A DNA stretch of 64,000 nucleotides from Pararhodobacter sp. (lineage in GTDB: Bacteria > Pseudomonadota > Alphaproteobacteria > Rhodobacterales > Rhodobacteraceae): NCBI RefSeq assembly GCF_034676545.1, contig NZ_JAUCBZ010000015.1, forward strand, positions 1,271,001-1,335,000, read 5' to 3'. Made by a program: the position numbers and the translations under genes. Under the pieces are notes generated by a model. The model searched no databases, was not told the DNA's origin, and saw only the letters and a program-made list of their open reading frames with translations. Shown piece after piece: positions 40,648 through 49,262 of this stretch. Each line of letters starts with the position of its first letter. Position 1 is the stretch's first letter.

Positions 40648-41799
40648 ATGCCAGGACTGACCGGATTAGCCGTGAGGCCTATTTTGTCCAGAACAGATTT
40701 CTACGAACGGCTTTCTCAGAGCGTCCATGCCTTGGGAGGCTACCACAACGCGCACCTTCATCTTGATCGTTCGCATACTTTGTCGATGTTCTCGGACCGC
40801 ACGTCATTTCGTGCCTCCCATTTGACCCTCAGCCAGAAACACGGGCTTATTTCCGAAATTCATCAGGGCGAATACTATTCCAACAGCAGCCTTGAAGGGC
40901 GCATTAACAAAAGCCTCGATACCATGATCGCGTGCAATACCCGCCGCGCCGACAGTGTCATCGACGTCACGGCCGATGGTTTGGGTTTGCGTGCTCTGGA
41001 AGTTGCACGCGAAATCTCACGGGCGCGCGCCCATGAAATCGACTTTCGTCCTGCCGTGTATTCGCCGCTCGGCTTTCGCGATACCGAGCCAGAACGCTGG
41101 GCGCTTATGGAAGCGGGCGCGCCGATTGCAAGCTTTGTCGGGTGCCTACCGGAACGCGACGACACGGCTGACTATCCGGATCATATCGGTTACGAGGCAT
41201 GTTGTAGCCGTATGCTTGACCTCGCCCGACGACACAACAAGATGCTTCAGGTTCACACGGATCAGGTCAATCACCCAAATGAATGCGGGACGGAACGCCT
41301 GCTGAATGTGATTGAGGCAGACGGTATTTATCGGGGCGAGGGCGCGGATCCGATGGTCTGGGCCATCCATGTGATTTCGCCCTCGACGTATAGCGAGGGC
41401 CGCTGGAATGAGCTTGTCAGTCGACTGGTTGCCGCGAATGTCGGGGTGATTTGCTGTCCATCGGGCGCGCTTGGCATGCGGCAATTGCGTGGCATGAGCA
41501 CCCCGACCGGGAACTCGATCGCCCGGGTTCTCGAGCTTCTCGCTGCAGGCGTTCAAGTTCGTCTTGGCAGCGACAACATTGCAGACATGTTATCCCCTTC
41601 AACAACGGCAGACCTGACCGACGAGGTATTCCTGCTGACGGCGGCCCTTCGATTCTATGATATCGAAATCCTGGCCAAACTGGCGTGTGGGATTCCCTTG
41701 AATGCCGACGACGTTCACACTGTCAAAGAGCATCTCGAGGCCAATACTGTTGAAGTGGACAAGGCCATTACGCGGTGGGACGCGCCTCCTGCGACGTGA
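40648..41799 (+). CDS. Amidohydrolase family protein (cytosine-deaminase-like)
   Basis: A 383-residue TIM-barrel metal hydrolase. Metal ligands are visible: HAHLHLD (HxH, His36 and His38) after strand 1, LQVHTDQ in the middle, WAIHVIS, and a late GSDNI supplying the Asp. The pattern is of the amidohydrolase branch with cytosine deaminase and related enzymes acting on ring amides; the substrate cannot be named. Codon use is less GC-biased than neighbours (many A/T-ending codons), hinting at acquisition. It stands alone between the rpoBC terminator and the Crp/Fnr gene. Confidence 0.75.
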   Translation: MPGLTGLAVRPILSRTDFYERLSQSVHALGGYHNAHLHLDRSHTLSMFSDRTSFRASHLTLSQKHGLISEIHQGEYYSNSSLEGRINKSLDTMIACNTRRADSVIDVTADGLGLRALEVAREISRARAHEIDFRPAVYSPLGFRDTEPERWALMEAGAPIASFVGCLPERDDTADYPDHIGYEACCSRMLDLARRHNKMLQVHTDQVNHPNECGTERLLNVIEADGIYRGEGADPMVWAIHVISPSTYSEGRWNELVSRLVAANVGVICCPSGALGMRQLRGMSTPTGNSIARVLELLAAGVQVRLGSDNIADMLSPSTTADLTDEVFLLTAALRFYDIEILAKLACGIPLNADDVHTVKEHLEANTVEVDKAITRWDAPPAT

Positions 41800-41919
41800 A
41801 GATCCTGACGAGGCCATGTTTGCGGCAGGATCCGACGCAGCGGACGCCTCTGGGTCTATGGCCCGGCGCGCCGTTCTGCCTCTTTAATTGTCATGTGGCG
41901 AAAGGCCGCTTTTGGGGAT

Positions 41920-41931
41920 GATTGCGCAATC
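41920..41931. promoter_or_regulatory. GATTGCGCAATC palindrome upstream of Crp/Fnr gene
   Basis: A perfect 12-base palindrome about 100 bases before the regulator start, in a 227-base gap that otherwise shows nothing recognisable. It could be an operator of the regulator gene; no family match is claimed. Confidence 0.35.
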
Positions 41932-42026
41932 TGGCGCATGGCGCATCCTTGTGATAATCACGGTTCTCAAGCCAAATGCCTCATGCTTGGGAGGATAAGC
42001 AGGCCCATCCGGAAAGGGCGGCATCA

Positions 42027-42764
42027 ATGTTGCGTCAAAGCACGAGTCTTGAACACGCTGATGGGCAAGTTCACACCGCGCTGGTCGACGTGTTCATGCG
42101 CGCATGGCCGCGTCCTGTCATCGAATCGGCTGGCAAGGGAACGATCCTTGTCAATGAGGATGATTTCGCCGACCACTCGATGCTGTTGCTCGACGGTTGG
42201 GTGGCGTTTTCCAAAATGCTGCCTGAAGGCGAAACCCAGATTATCGACGTCATGTTGCCCGGGGATTTCGCCTTGATCGGGGCGGTCAATGCCGCCGTTG
42301 CGACGTGCTCGATTGAAGCCCTGAGCGACGTGCGGTTCATTCGCATTCGGCCGACGCAGGCCAACGGCCCCGAGCCCGAGATGGCCAGATTGCGCGATCT
42401 GATGTCCGCCGAGATTGTCCGCACGCAAGCGCGCACCTCGGAGCTTTTGTTGCGGCTGGGCAAGGGGCGCGCCGCAAGCCGCGTCGCCTATGCGCTGCTG
42501 GAATTCTATGTCCGTCTCGAGGCCGTCGGGCTGGTGACGGATAACGGCTTCGTTTTTCCGATGACGCAGCACAAGATTGGTGAATTCACCGGGCTGAGCA
42601 ATGTCCATGTTTGCCGGACGATGCGACGGTTCGAGAGGGAAGGGATCATCTCATACCCGACGAGCGGCGATATTGTTCTGCGCGATATCGGCGCGCTTTG
42701 TGACGTGGCGGATATCGAGTTGAAAACCTTCAAGCAGTCTGTCCTTGCCCATCGCGGCCGGTAA
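42027..42764 (+). CDS. Crp/Fnr family transcriptional regulator
   Basis: The start is placed at MLRQSTSLEH (42027) behind AAGGGCGG; an upstream ATG at 41976 would add 17 residues. The 245 residues have a cyclic-nucleotide-type sensor barrel (GKGTILVNEDD, MLLLDGWVAFSKMLPEG, QIIDVMLPGDFALIG), a long dimer helix and a C-terminal winged helix (MTQHKIGEFTGLSNVHVCRTMRRFEREG). There is no N-terminal cysteine cluster, so it is not an Fe-S FNR. The recognition helix reads SNVHVCRTM instead of the ExxSR of classical FNR. It heads the stress/N-ATPase block and is the obvious candidate to bind the FNR-like boxes there; that link is inferred. Confidence 0.85.
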   Translation: MLRQSTSLEHADGQVHTALVDVFMRAWPRPVIESAGKGTILVNEDDFADHSMLLLDGWVAFSKMLPEGETQIIDVMLPGDFALIGAVNAAVATCSIEALSDVRFIRIRPTQANGPEPEMARLRDLMSAEIVRTQARTSELLLRLGKGRAASRVAYALLEFYVRLEAVGLVTDNGFVFPMTQHKIGEFTGLSNVHVCRTMRRFEREGIISYPTSGDIVLRDIGALCDVADIELKTFKQSVLAHRGR

Positions 42765-42766
42765 CC

Positions 42767-43177
42767 TTACCGCGTCTCGACGACCTCACCCAGTGTCTGA
42801 CCTGCCAGTTCTTCGCTTGCGTCATTGGCAATATCGCCCAGCGTGATGATCCCGGCGATTATTCCGTCGCGGTCCACGACCACAAGCCGTCGGATCTGCA
42901 TGTCTGACATGAGGTGCGCGGCGCATTCGATCGTCTGGTCGGCAAGGCATGTCACGATCTGCGGTGACATGATGCGCCCGATGTTGATGTCGCCAATCGC
43001 GTTGGGAACCCAGCGGATCACGATATCCCGGTCGGTGAGGATGCCGATGGGTCGGCCATTGTCGCAAACTGGCAAAGCGCCCAAGCCCAGTTCCGCCATC
43101 AGCGCGGCCGCGGCCCGAACCGAGGTGTCTGGTGTGATGGTTGTAACGGGTGTGCGCATCACGCGACGGATCAACAT
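42767..43177 (-). CDS. CBS-domain pair protein
   Basis: A 136-residue protein from MLIRRVMRTPVTTI (ATG 43175-43177, with GGGAGG upstream). It consists of two CBS domains: RVMRTPVTTITPDTSVRAAA to GILTDRDIVIR, and IMSPQIVTCLADQTIECAA to GIITLGDIAND. CBS pairs bind adenine nucleotides and sense energy state. As a stand-alone protein it is likely a regulatory or stress accessory. Convergent with the Crp/Fnr gene, 2 bases apart. Confidence 0.9.
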   Translation of the reverse strand: MLIRRVMRTPVTTITPDTSVRAAAALMAELGLGALPVCDNGRPIGILTDRDIVIRWVPNAIGDINIGRIMSPQIVTCLADQTIECAAHLMSDMQIRRLVVVDRDGIIAGIITLGDIANDASEELAGQTLGEVVETR

Positions 43178-43288
43178 GCGGGACCTCCCTGTCGAAAACG
43201 CAAAGCGACCCAATCAGAAATCAAGTGGCTGGCGCGCCAGATACAGCCCGGGTCAAGATGGTCGGTATCGGGGCGTTCCGGTGTGATC

Positions 43289-43310
43289 GTGCCGCCCCCA
43301 AGGGCGGCAC
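43289..43310 (-). terminator. Hairpin after the baeRF gene
   Basis: GTGCCGCCC (43289-43297) and GGGCGGCAC (43302-43310) pair perfectly around a 4-base loop, 7 bases beyond the minus-strand stop at 43317. No T-run follows, so it may stabilise the 3' end rather than terminate. Confidence 0.4.
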
Positions 43311-43316
43311 GGGGGG

Positions 43317-44435
43317 TCAAATCGCATAGCGCAGGATTGCGGCCAACGGCGCGCCACCGGGGATATCCTGCGCGCGCACCGCAAGAACGCGTGCGCCGGT
43401 GCGCAAGGCACGGCCAGCGATTTCATCGACCACACCATAGCTTGTGGCGCCGTCGCCTTCGGCAAACGTGACCGCGCCGCTGACGTCATCAACCGTGCCC
43501 GGTGTCACCGCGTCCATATCGACCAGCAACGTCTCGATGCCGCCAAACGTGGCCGCGCGTGCGGCGTCCGAGATATCGCTGGTCGCCCGGGCCTGTGCGA
43601 GATGCGACTCGAAATGCTCGGTGAATTCCGCCAGACGTTTCGCGTACCAGGCATCCAGAATGGGGCGCGCGGCCTTGGCCAGTTCGGCTTCGGTCATCTG
43701 GTCGGGCGACACTTCGATCATGTCGTCCAGCAGCTCGACACGGCTCAGCGCGCGGAACTGCGACGCAACAGGCAGTGTCGAGGCCAGGATCACCGGGATC
43801 TCGGACCCTTTCAACACCGGGCGCAGCGCCGCGTCGATCTTGCGGATATACTGCCCAAGGCGGATCTTCTGCCCCTCTTTGCCCTGAATGCGACGGCCAG
43901 TACCGCTGTCGTTGATCGTCGCTTTGCCCACCGCGCTGGCGGCGTCTTTGGGCATGTCCGGCACCCGGATTTCGGTCGCAGGCAGATCGCTGGACATCCG
44001 GACCAACCGCACGGCGTTTTCCGAGACCGCCAGAATATGGGCGGCATTCGGGAAGGTGTTGGCGCGCAGCAGCGGCTTCAAATGGAAGCGATCCGAGACC
44101 GCGACCATGTCGACCAACGCACTGGCCAGTTGAAACGTGACCAGCTTTTCCGGCGTCGCCAGAATGACCAGACCGTTGGCCTGATGTTCCCAGAAATCGT
44201 CATCCTCGAGGATCGTGTCGAACTGTTCCTGCAATGGCCAGATGCGGCGCTTTTCGAGGTTTGACGCCTCCAGCTGGTCGGTAGCATCCTTGACCAACTG
44301 GCGCAGGGTCGTGCGGCTTTTGCCGATTTTCTGGGTCAGGGGCGTGGTCGCCAGATAGATCGAGACACAGGCGTCCGAGCGCACCAGACCCAATTCACCA
44401 ATTTCGCGGGACGTCGGCAGATCAACATAAAGCAT
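43317..44435 (-). CDS. baeRF-like (bacterial eRF1-like) protein
   Basis: A 372-residue protein from MLYVDLPTSREIGELG (ATG 44433-44435). The first part (ACVSIYLATTPLTQKIGKSR, then ANGLVILATPEKLVTF) and the last part (AATFGGIETLLVDMDAVTP to RALRTGARVLAVRAQDIPGG) follow the layout of the bacterial eRF1-like families, with an L7Ae-like C-terminal domain. Such proteins are proposed to act on stalled ribosomes or in hibernation; none is well characterised. It lies between the CBS gene and the N-ATPase operon on the same strand, with an FNR-like box about 100 bases upstream of its start. Confidence 0.7.
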   Translation of the reverse strand: MLYVDLPTSREIGELGLVRSDACVSIYLATTPLTQKIGKSRTTLRQLVKDATDQLEASNLEKRRIWPLQEQFDTILEDDDFWEHQANGLVILATPEKLVTFQLASALVDMVAVSDRFHLKPLLRANTFPNAAHILAVSENAVRLVRMSSDLPATEIRVPDMPKDAASAVGKATINDSGTGRRIQGKEGQKIRLGQYIRKIDAALRPVLKGSEIPVILASTLPVASQFRALSRVELLDDMIEVSPDQMTEAELAKAARPILDAWYAKRLAEFTEHFESHLAQARATSDISDAARAATFGGIETLLVDMDAVTPGTVDDVSGAVTFAEGDGATSYGVVDEIAGRALRTGARVLAVRAQDIPGGAPLAAILRYAI

Positions 44436-44529
44436 GGAGGTTTTCTTTCTTGCACAACAGGGAATCCGTCTGGCCCGATGGCCGTCTGGACGTATTCCTT
44501 GCAGCATAGCCCCTCGCCGCAGCGCCGCA

Positions 44530-44543
44530 TTGACCGGGGTTAA
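44530..44543. promoter_or_regulatory. FNR-like box upstream of baeRF gene
   Basis: TTGAC-CGGG-GTTAA, an inverted repeat with the FNR/Crp-type 5-4-5 layout, centred about 102 bases before the baeRF start and just after the atpG stop. Confidence 0.55.
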
Positions 44544-44549
44544 CGAGGG

Positions 44550-45452
44550 TCAGAAATCCGGGGTCTGTTTGCGCTTGTCGCGGGCCTTGAGGGCCTCGAA
44601 TCCGATGATGACATCCAGAAGTTCGGTGGTGATCTCGTCTTGACGGGCTGACCGCATTTCGGCGGTCAGGGCGTCTAGCTGGTCGTCGATGGATTGTTCG
44701 GCTTGCTGCATCCGGGCGAGCCGGGCGGCGTTCTCGGTGACCATGGCTTCGGCGGCCGAGCGGAACAGTCTGGCAAACAGATGGTTGCGGATCAAGGCGG
44801 CCAGCAGTTGCGGCGCCGGCATCCGGAACTGCGGCAGGCTGCGCGAGTCCCAAGGGGTTTGCGCAAGCTGCCCCGTCATCTTCGGGTCGAGCGGCAGAAG
44901 GCGCGTTGTGATCGGGTGTTGCTGCCCATGCGCGCCGCGCTGCATGTGTACCAGCGTCACCGTGACGCCCGCCGTCGCATCGGCGCTGTGCAGGGTGTCC
45001 AGTACGGTGATCAAACGACCCGAGAGCCGCCCCAATCCATCGGCGGTCGCGGGCGGCAAGAGGGTCATTTCCGGCGTGATCCCCTGTCCAATCAGGGCGT
45101 CCTCCATCTGGGCGCCAATGCACAGAACGCGCGTGTGGGCCAATGTCTGCATGACACGCAGGGCCTCTTCGGCGATGATCTCGTTGTAATTGCCGCAAAG
45201 CCCGTGGTCAGAGCCAAAGGCAATGACGATGGCCCTTGATCCCGGGTCGGTTGCAACCGGCAGCGGGCCATGGCAGCGCACGAATGCATGGAACCCCGTC
45301 AGAACCGTCTTGTGATAGGCCTCGATGGCCTGCGCGGCCTGCTCATAGGGCAGGGCGTTGATCGCCGACATGGTTTTCATCGTGCTGACGATGCCGCGAA
45401 TGCTGCCCATCGTCTGAATGCGGTGATTGAGGCGTTCAAGCGTCTGGGCCAT
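44550..45452 (-). CDS. atpG: N-ATPase gamma subunit
   Basis: The start is MAQTLERLNHRIQTM (ATG 45450-45452), overlapping the end of atpA by 17 bases. The 300 residues are the central-stalk gamma subunit: N-terminal helix (RLNHRIQTMGSIRGIVSTMKTMSAIN in outline), Rossmann-like middle (AIVIAFGSDHGLCGNYNE) and C-terminal helix (ARMQQAEQSIDDQLDAL). It rotates inside the alpha/beta ring. Last gene of the N-ATPase operon. Confidence 0.93.
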   Translation of the reverse strand: MAQTLERLNHRIQTMGSIRGIVSTMKTMSAINALPYEQAAQAIEAYHKTVLTGFHAFVRCHGPLPVATDPGSRAIVIAFGSDHGLCGNYNEIIAEEALRVMQTLAHTRVLCIGAQMEDALIGQGITPEMTLLPPATADGLGRLSGRLITVLDTLHSADATAGVTVTLVHMQRGAHGQQHPITTRLLPLDPKMTGQLAQTPWDSRSLPQFRMPAPQLLAALIRNHLFARLFRSAAEAMVTENAARLARMQQAEQSIDDQLDALTAEMRSARQDEITTELLDVIIGFEALKARDKRKQTPDF

Positions 45453-46947
45453 CGCCACCTGCAATCGCCGCTTTTGCGGTGTCGAGTATCTTTTGCCGCA
45501 GGTCGTCGGACAACTTTTCATTGTCGGCGATCAGTGCCGCCAGCCCGCTATCGTCGGCCTTGATCGCGCGGCGCATGGCCTGCATGGCGTTGCGGGCCTG
45601 GCCCTCGGTCATGCCGTCCAGCAGTCCCGCCATCGCCGCCACCAGCACCGCCAGTTGTTCATTGGCCGGGATCGGGTCTCGCTCGGCTTGGCGCAGGGCA
45701 TTGCGCACGGCGGTGCCCCGCGCCAGACGGGCGCGGGTGGCGTCGTCGAGCCTTGTGCCGAAGCGCGCGAAATCCTCCAATTCCTCGAATTGCGACAGGG
45801 TGACGCGCAGGTTTCCGGCCACATCGCGGAAGGCGCGGGCCTGTGCCTTGCCACCGACTCGGCTGACCGACACGCCCAGATCAACGGCGGGAAACTGGTT
45901 GGTGCGCACCAGACGCGGCGACAGATAAATCTGCCCGTCGGTGATCGAGATCAGGTTGGTCGGGATATAGGCCGACAGGTTCTCGGCCTGCGTTTCCACC
46001 ACCGGCAACACGGTGATCGAGCCCTTGCCCTCGCTGAACTGCCCGGCGCGTTCCAGCAGGCGGGCGTGGACGTAGAAGATATCGCCGGGAAAGGCCTCGC
46101 GCCCCGGTGGGCGGCGCAGCAGCAGCGACAGCTCGCGATAGGCTTGGGCGTGATGGGTCAGATCGTCCATGACCACCAGCACGTCACGGCCCTTGGCGGC
46201 GAAATCCTCGGCCATCGACATTGCCGCGTAGGGCGCGATATAGGCCAGCCCCGGCGTTTCCTCGTCGCCGACCGAGACGATCACCGATTGATCCATCATG
46301 CCCCCGTCGGTGATCGCGCCGATCACTTGCGCCACGGCATCGCCGCGCTGGCCGATGGCGCAATAAATGCAGATCACGCCGGTGGTCTTCTGGTTCAGAA
46401 TCGTATCGACGGCAATCGAGGTTTTCCCGGTCTGCCGGTCGCCAATGATCAGCTCGCGCTGGCCAAGGCCGACGGGCACGGCGGCATCCACGGCCTTGAT
46501 GCCGGTGGCCAAAGGGCGCGAGACGGCGCGGCGGATCAGGATTTCGGGCGCTTCGGCCTCGATCGGGGTATGGGTGGGCGTGTCCACCGGCCCCAGCCCG
46601 TCACGCGGGCGGCCCAACCCGTCAACGACGCGGCCCAGCAGCGCAGGCCCGACCGGCACCGAGACGACGCGGCCGGTGCGCCGCACATCCTCGCCCATCC
46701 TGACACGTTCGGACGGCCCCAGCAGCACGACACCCAGCCGCCCCGGTTCAAGGTCGAACACGATGCCCTGCACACCGCTGGCGAAATCGAGCATTTCATC
46801 CGACAAGGCGCGCGCCAGTCCGGTGACGATGGCGATGCCGTCGCCGACCTCGGCGACGCGGCCAACCTCGCTGACCTCGGGCGCAGGGGGTGGCGCGTCG
46901 AGCAGGGCATTGAGCAGGTCCTGCGTGGTTTTCAGGTCAAAGGCCAT
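45436..46947 (-). CDS. atpA: N-ATPase alpha subunit
   Basis: A 503-residue alpha subunit. The regulatory-site P-loop is GDRQTGKTSIAVD; PVGPALLGRVVDGLG and SVSRVGGKAQ are typical. It lacks nothing obvious. Start MAFDLKTTQDL overlaps the atpF stop by 11 bases. It forms the hexamer with beta. Distinct from the housekeeping F1 alpha (MEIRAAEIS-type start), as expected for the second ATPase. Confidence 0.96.
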   Translation of the reverse strand: MAFDLKTTQDLLNALLDAPPPAPEVSEVGRVAEVGDGIAIVTGLARALSDEMLDFASGVQGIVFDLEPGRLGVVLLGPSERVRMGEDVRRTGRVVSVPVGPALLGRVVDGLGRPRDGLGPVDTPTHTPIEAEAPEILIRRAVSRPLATGIKAVDAAVPVGLGQRELIIGDRQTGKTSIAVDTILNQKTTGVICIYCAIGQRGDAVAQVIGAITDGGMMDQSVIVSVGDEETPGLAYIAPYAAMSMAEDFAAKGRDVLVVMDDLTHHAQAYRELSLLLRRPPGREAFPGDIFYVHARLLERAGQFSEGKGSITVLPVVETQAENLSAYIPTNLISITDGQIYLSPRLVRTNQFPAVDLGVSVSRVGGKAQARAFRDVAGNLRVTLSQFEELEDFARFGTRLDDATRARLARGTAVRNALRQAERDPIPANEQLAVLVAAMAGLLDGMTEGQARNAMQAMRRAIKADDSGLAALIADNEKLSDDLRQKILDTAKAAIAGGDGPDA

Positions 46948-47704
46948 CGCTCAGACCCTTTGGCGCGCGGCGTCCGGCGTGGCTTTGCAACTGCGCCTCC
47001 AGACCGTTCAGATAGCTGTCGGTGGTCCAGCCCACCTGCGCCCCGCCCAACCGCAGGGTCAAACCCGGCGAGAGCGTGGCGTCGGTCTCGAACCGCAGCG
47101 CAAAGCCCGGCAGCACCGCCGCCAGATCGTCGCGCAGGGTGGTTTGCACCTCTTCGGGCAGGGGATCGCGGGTCAGGGCGACGGCCTCGCGGCTGTCGCC
47201 CGCCGCGTCGCGCAGGTCCTCGGTCATGCCGCGAAGCTGCGTCGCGGCGTGCAGCGCGATGCGCTGTTCCAGCGACTCATCGGCCAGATCGGCCAGCGCC
47301 TTGCGGGTCAGCGCCAGCAGCGCCTTGGCCCCGGTCAAATGCAGATCGGCGGAGTATTGACGGACCTCCTCGGCGCGCAGCGCCTCGCGCTCGGATTGCT
47401 CGGCCAGCAGGGTCTCACGGGTCTGCGCCAGCAGGGCATCACGCTCGGCCTCGGCGGCGCGGCGGGCTTTATCCAACATTTCGGCGCGACTGGCCGACAG
47501 GTCCGCGATCTGCGCCTTGAAATCCGCCGCCTTGGCATCGGCCTGCGCCCGAATGGCGGCGGCCTCGCCCATGCGGGCGGCGATTTCGGCCTCGCGCGCG
47601 TCGATCCCGTCCAGGATCGGCCGGTACAGAAACCGCTTGAGCAGCCAGACCAGCACCAGAAAATTGGCGATCTGCGCGCCGACCGTGATCCAGTCAATCG
47701 ACAT
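46937..47704 (-). CDS. atpF: N-ATPase b subunit (extended, delta-replacing)
   Basis: The start is MSIDWITVGAQIANF (ATG 47702-47704). 255 residues: one membrane helix (WITVGAQIANFLVLVWLLKRF), a long charged coiled coil (about residues 30-130) and a C-terminal globular part (ALTRDPLPEEVQTTLRDDL) that resembles the delta subunit. The operon has no separate delta gene, and an extended b is the N-ATPase norm. It forms the stator. Confidence 0.9.
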   Translation of the reverse strand: MSIDWITVGAQIANFLVLVWLLKRFLYRPILDGIDAREAEIAARMGEAAAIRAQADAKAADFKAQIADLSASRAEMLDKARRAAEAERDALLAQTRETLLAEQSEREALRAEEVRQYSADLHLTGAKALLALTRKALADLADESLEQRIALHAATQLRGMTEDLRDAAGDSREAVALTRDPLPEEVQTTLRDDLAAVLPGFALRFETDATLSPGLTLRLGGAQVGWTTDSYLNGLEAQLQSHAGRRAPKGLSDGL

Positions 47705-47708
47705 TTGT

Positions 47709-47996
47709 TCAGCCCCCGGCAGCTTGCGCCGCACTCAGGGCGGCATCCCAGAACGGGTTGGCAAACAGCAGGATCATCGCCACGACGAAGCAATAAATCG
47801 CGGTGGATTCGATCATCGCGAGGCTGACGAACAGGGTGCGCGACAGGGTTGCGGCGGCATCGGGTTGCTGCGCGATGGCGCTGAGTGCCGTCGAGGCGGC
47901 CTTCCCCTCGCCCAGGGCGGGGCCGATGGCGCCGAGGGATACGGTGAACCCGGCGGTAAAGATCGAGATCGCGGCGATGATGGCAAGGTCGGTCAT
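47709..47996 (-). CDS. atpE: N-ATPase c subunit (Na+-type ring)
   Basis: A 95-residue two-helix proteolipid. Helix 1 carries GAIGPALGEG (Glu30) and helix 2 carries LAMIESTAIYCF (Glu63-Ser64-Thr65, Tyr68). A Glu in helix 1 plus E-S-T in helix 2 is the ligand set associated with Na+ binding in N-ATPases, so this ring is likely to bind Na+ rather than only H+. Overlaps the atpB stop by 4 bases. Confidence 0.93.
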   Translation of the reverse strand: MTDLAIIAAISIFTAGFTVSLGAIGPALGEGKAASTALSAIAQQPDAAATLSRTLFVSLAMIESTAIYCFVVAMILLFANPFWDAALSAAQAAGG

Positions 47997-48685
47997 GGGG
48001 TGGTGTCCTTTGCAGGTTCTGGGGCGTCAGCGGTGGCCGACGAGATGTAAACCGTGGCGAGGATGGCGAAGATATACGCCTGAATGACGCCGGTCAGCAG
48101 GCCAAGCATGTTCATCACCACGGGAAAGAAAAACGGTGCTACGGTCAGCAGGATCGCGGCAATCACCGCGCCGCTCATGACGTTGCCATACAGGCGGATC
48201 GCCAGCGAAATCCCGCGTGAAAACTCGCCGATGATGTTGAACGGCAGCATCACGACCGAGGGCTGGATATAGGTTTTCAGATAGCCGCCAACCCCGCGAC
48301 TGCCGATGCCGAACAGCGGCACCGCGATCAGCACCGACAACGCCAGTGCCGCCGTCGTCGAAAGCGAGGCGGTGGGCGTATCAAAGCCGGGGATCACGGT
48401 CAGCACATTGGCGGTGACGATGAACAAGAACAGCGTGCCGACGAAATACAGGATGCGCGGGTCGCGGCGGTCGGTGACCTCGGCGATCTGGGTGACGATG
48501 CCGCCGACGATCACCTCGAGCATGGTGCGCCAGCGGTTCGGCGGCACATCGGGGCGCAGGTTGCGTGTCACCAGCATGGATACGCCAACCAGTGCGGCCA
48601 TGATCAGCCAGGTGTTGAAAATCGTCGCGTTGATGGCGACAGGGCCGAGGGTAAAGACGATGGTGGCGTCGGGGGTCAGCTCCAT
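47993..48685 (-). CDS. atpB: N-ATPase a subunit
   Basis: A 230-residue membrane protein with about five helices. The essential Arg is in SLAIRLYGNVMSG, and GEFSRGISLA and GVIQAYIFAILATVYIS are typical. It forms the ion half-channels against the c ring. Start MELTPDATIVF shares one base with the atpR stop. Confidence 0.94.
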   Translation of the reverse strand: MELTPDATIVFTLGPVAINATIFNTWLIMAALVGVSMLVTRNLRPDVPPNRWRTMLEVIVGGIVTQIAEVTDRRDPRILYFVGTLFLFIVTANVLTVIPGFDTPTASLSTTAALALSVLIAVPLFGIGSRGVGGYLKTYIQPSVVMLPFNIIGEFSRGISLAIRLYGNVMSGAVIAAILLTVAPFFFPVVMNMLGLLTGVIQAYIFAILATVYISSATADAPEPAKDTTP

Positions 48686-48978
48686 CAGCGGGCCTCATTG
48701 GTCGTGGGGCGGCGAAAGATTGCGAGAATGGCAAAGCGCGCCGCCAGAAAGGCAAGGGCAAAGCCGGCCAGCGCCCACGGTCCTTGCGCGGCGATCAGCC
48801 AGCCAGCGCCCAGCAGCAGCGCGATGCGGATCGCGGCGCTCAACAGCAACACGGGCGTTGGCCGCGCCGTGCGCAGCGCCAGCCGCATCCCCCAGGCCAG
48901 CCCGGCAAAGAACAGCACACTGGCGACAGCCCCCGCCAGGGCGCCCAAGCCCAGCCATGTCCAGTCCAACGTGCTCAT
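48685..48978 (-). CDS. atpR: N-ATPase subunit AtpR
   Basis: A 97-residue membrane protein, MSTLDWTWLGLGALAGAVAS and onward, with three helices and conserved Arg residues (WGMRLALRTARPTPV). AtpR occurs only in N-ATPase operons, between atpQ and atpB, and is thought to help c-ring assembly or function. It overlaps atpQ by 4 bases. Confidence 0.88.
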   Translation of the reverse strand: MSTLDWTWLGLGALAGAVASVLFFAGLAWGMRLALRTARPTPVLLLSAAIRIALLLGAGWLIAAQGPWALAGFALAFLAARFAILAIFRRPTTNEAR

Positions 48979-49262
48979 TTGCGGCCCCTTTCGCGGTCGA
49001 TCCAGCGCCAGGCGATCATCGCGCCCAGCACCACGCCGCCCAGCAGCAAGGCGATGGTCCATGAGAAATTCTGCGGCGCGATGCGGTCCAGCCACAGGCC
49101 CAGAAACACGCCGCCAACGCTGGGCACGGCAATCGACCAGCCGATCACGCCGAACGCACCGACACCGCGCAGCGGGCTGGGGCCGGGGTTGTCGCGGGCG
49201 TCCTTGATGCGCTGTGCGCGTTGGCCGATGGAGTCGGCGGATTTGTCGTCTTGCCGTGTCAT
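48975..49262 (-). CDS. atpQ: N-ATPase subunit AtpQ (AtpI/AtpZ-like)
   Basis: A 95-residue protein with a charged N-terminus and two membrane helices (IGWSIAVPSVGGVFLGLWLD and SWTIALLLGGVVLGAMIAWR). It is the N-ATPase counterpart of AtpI/AtpZ, probably an assembly or ion-supply factor. It overlaps atpC by 4 bases. Confidence 0.88.
   Translation of the reverse strand: MTRQDDKSADSIGQRAQRIKDARDNPGPSPLRGVGAFGVIGWSIAVPSVGGVFLGLWLDRIAPQNFSWTIALLLGGVVLGAMIAWRWIDRERGRK

Noticed and set aside
45427..47520. A 697-residue plus-strand open frame across atpA and atpF
   Set aside because: Antisense to the N-ATPase operon; ends in a low-complexity Arg/Pro stretch.
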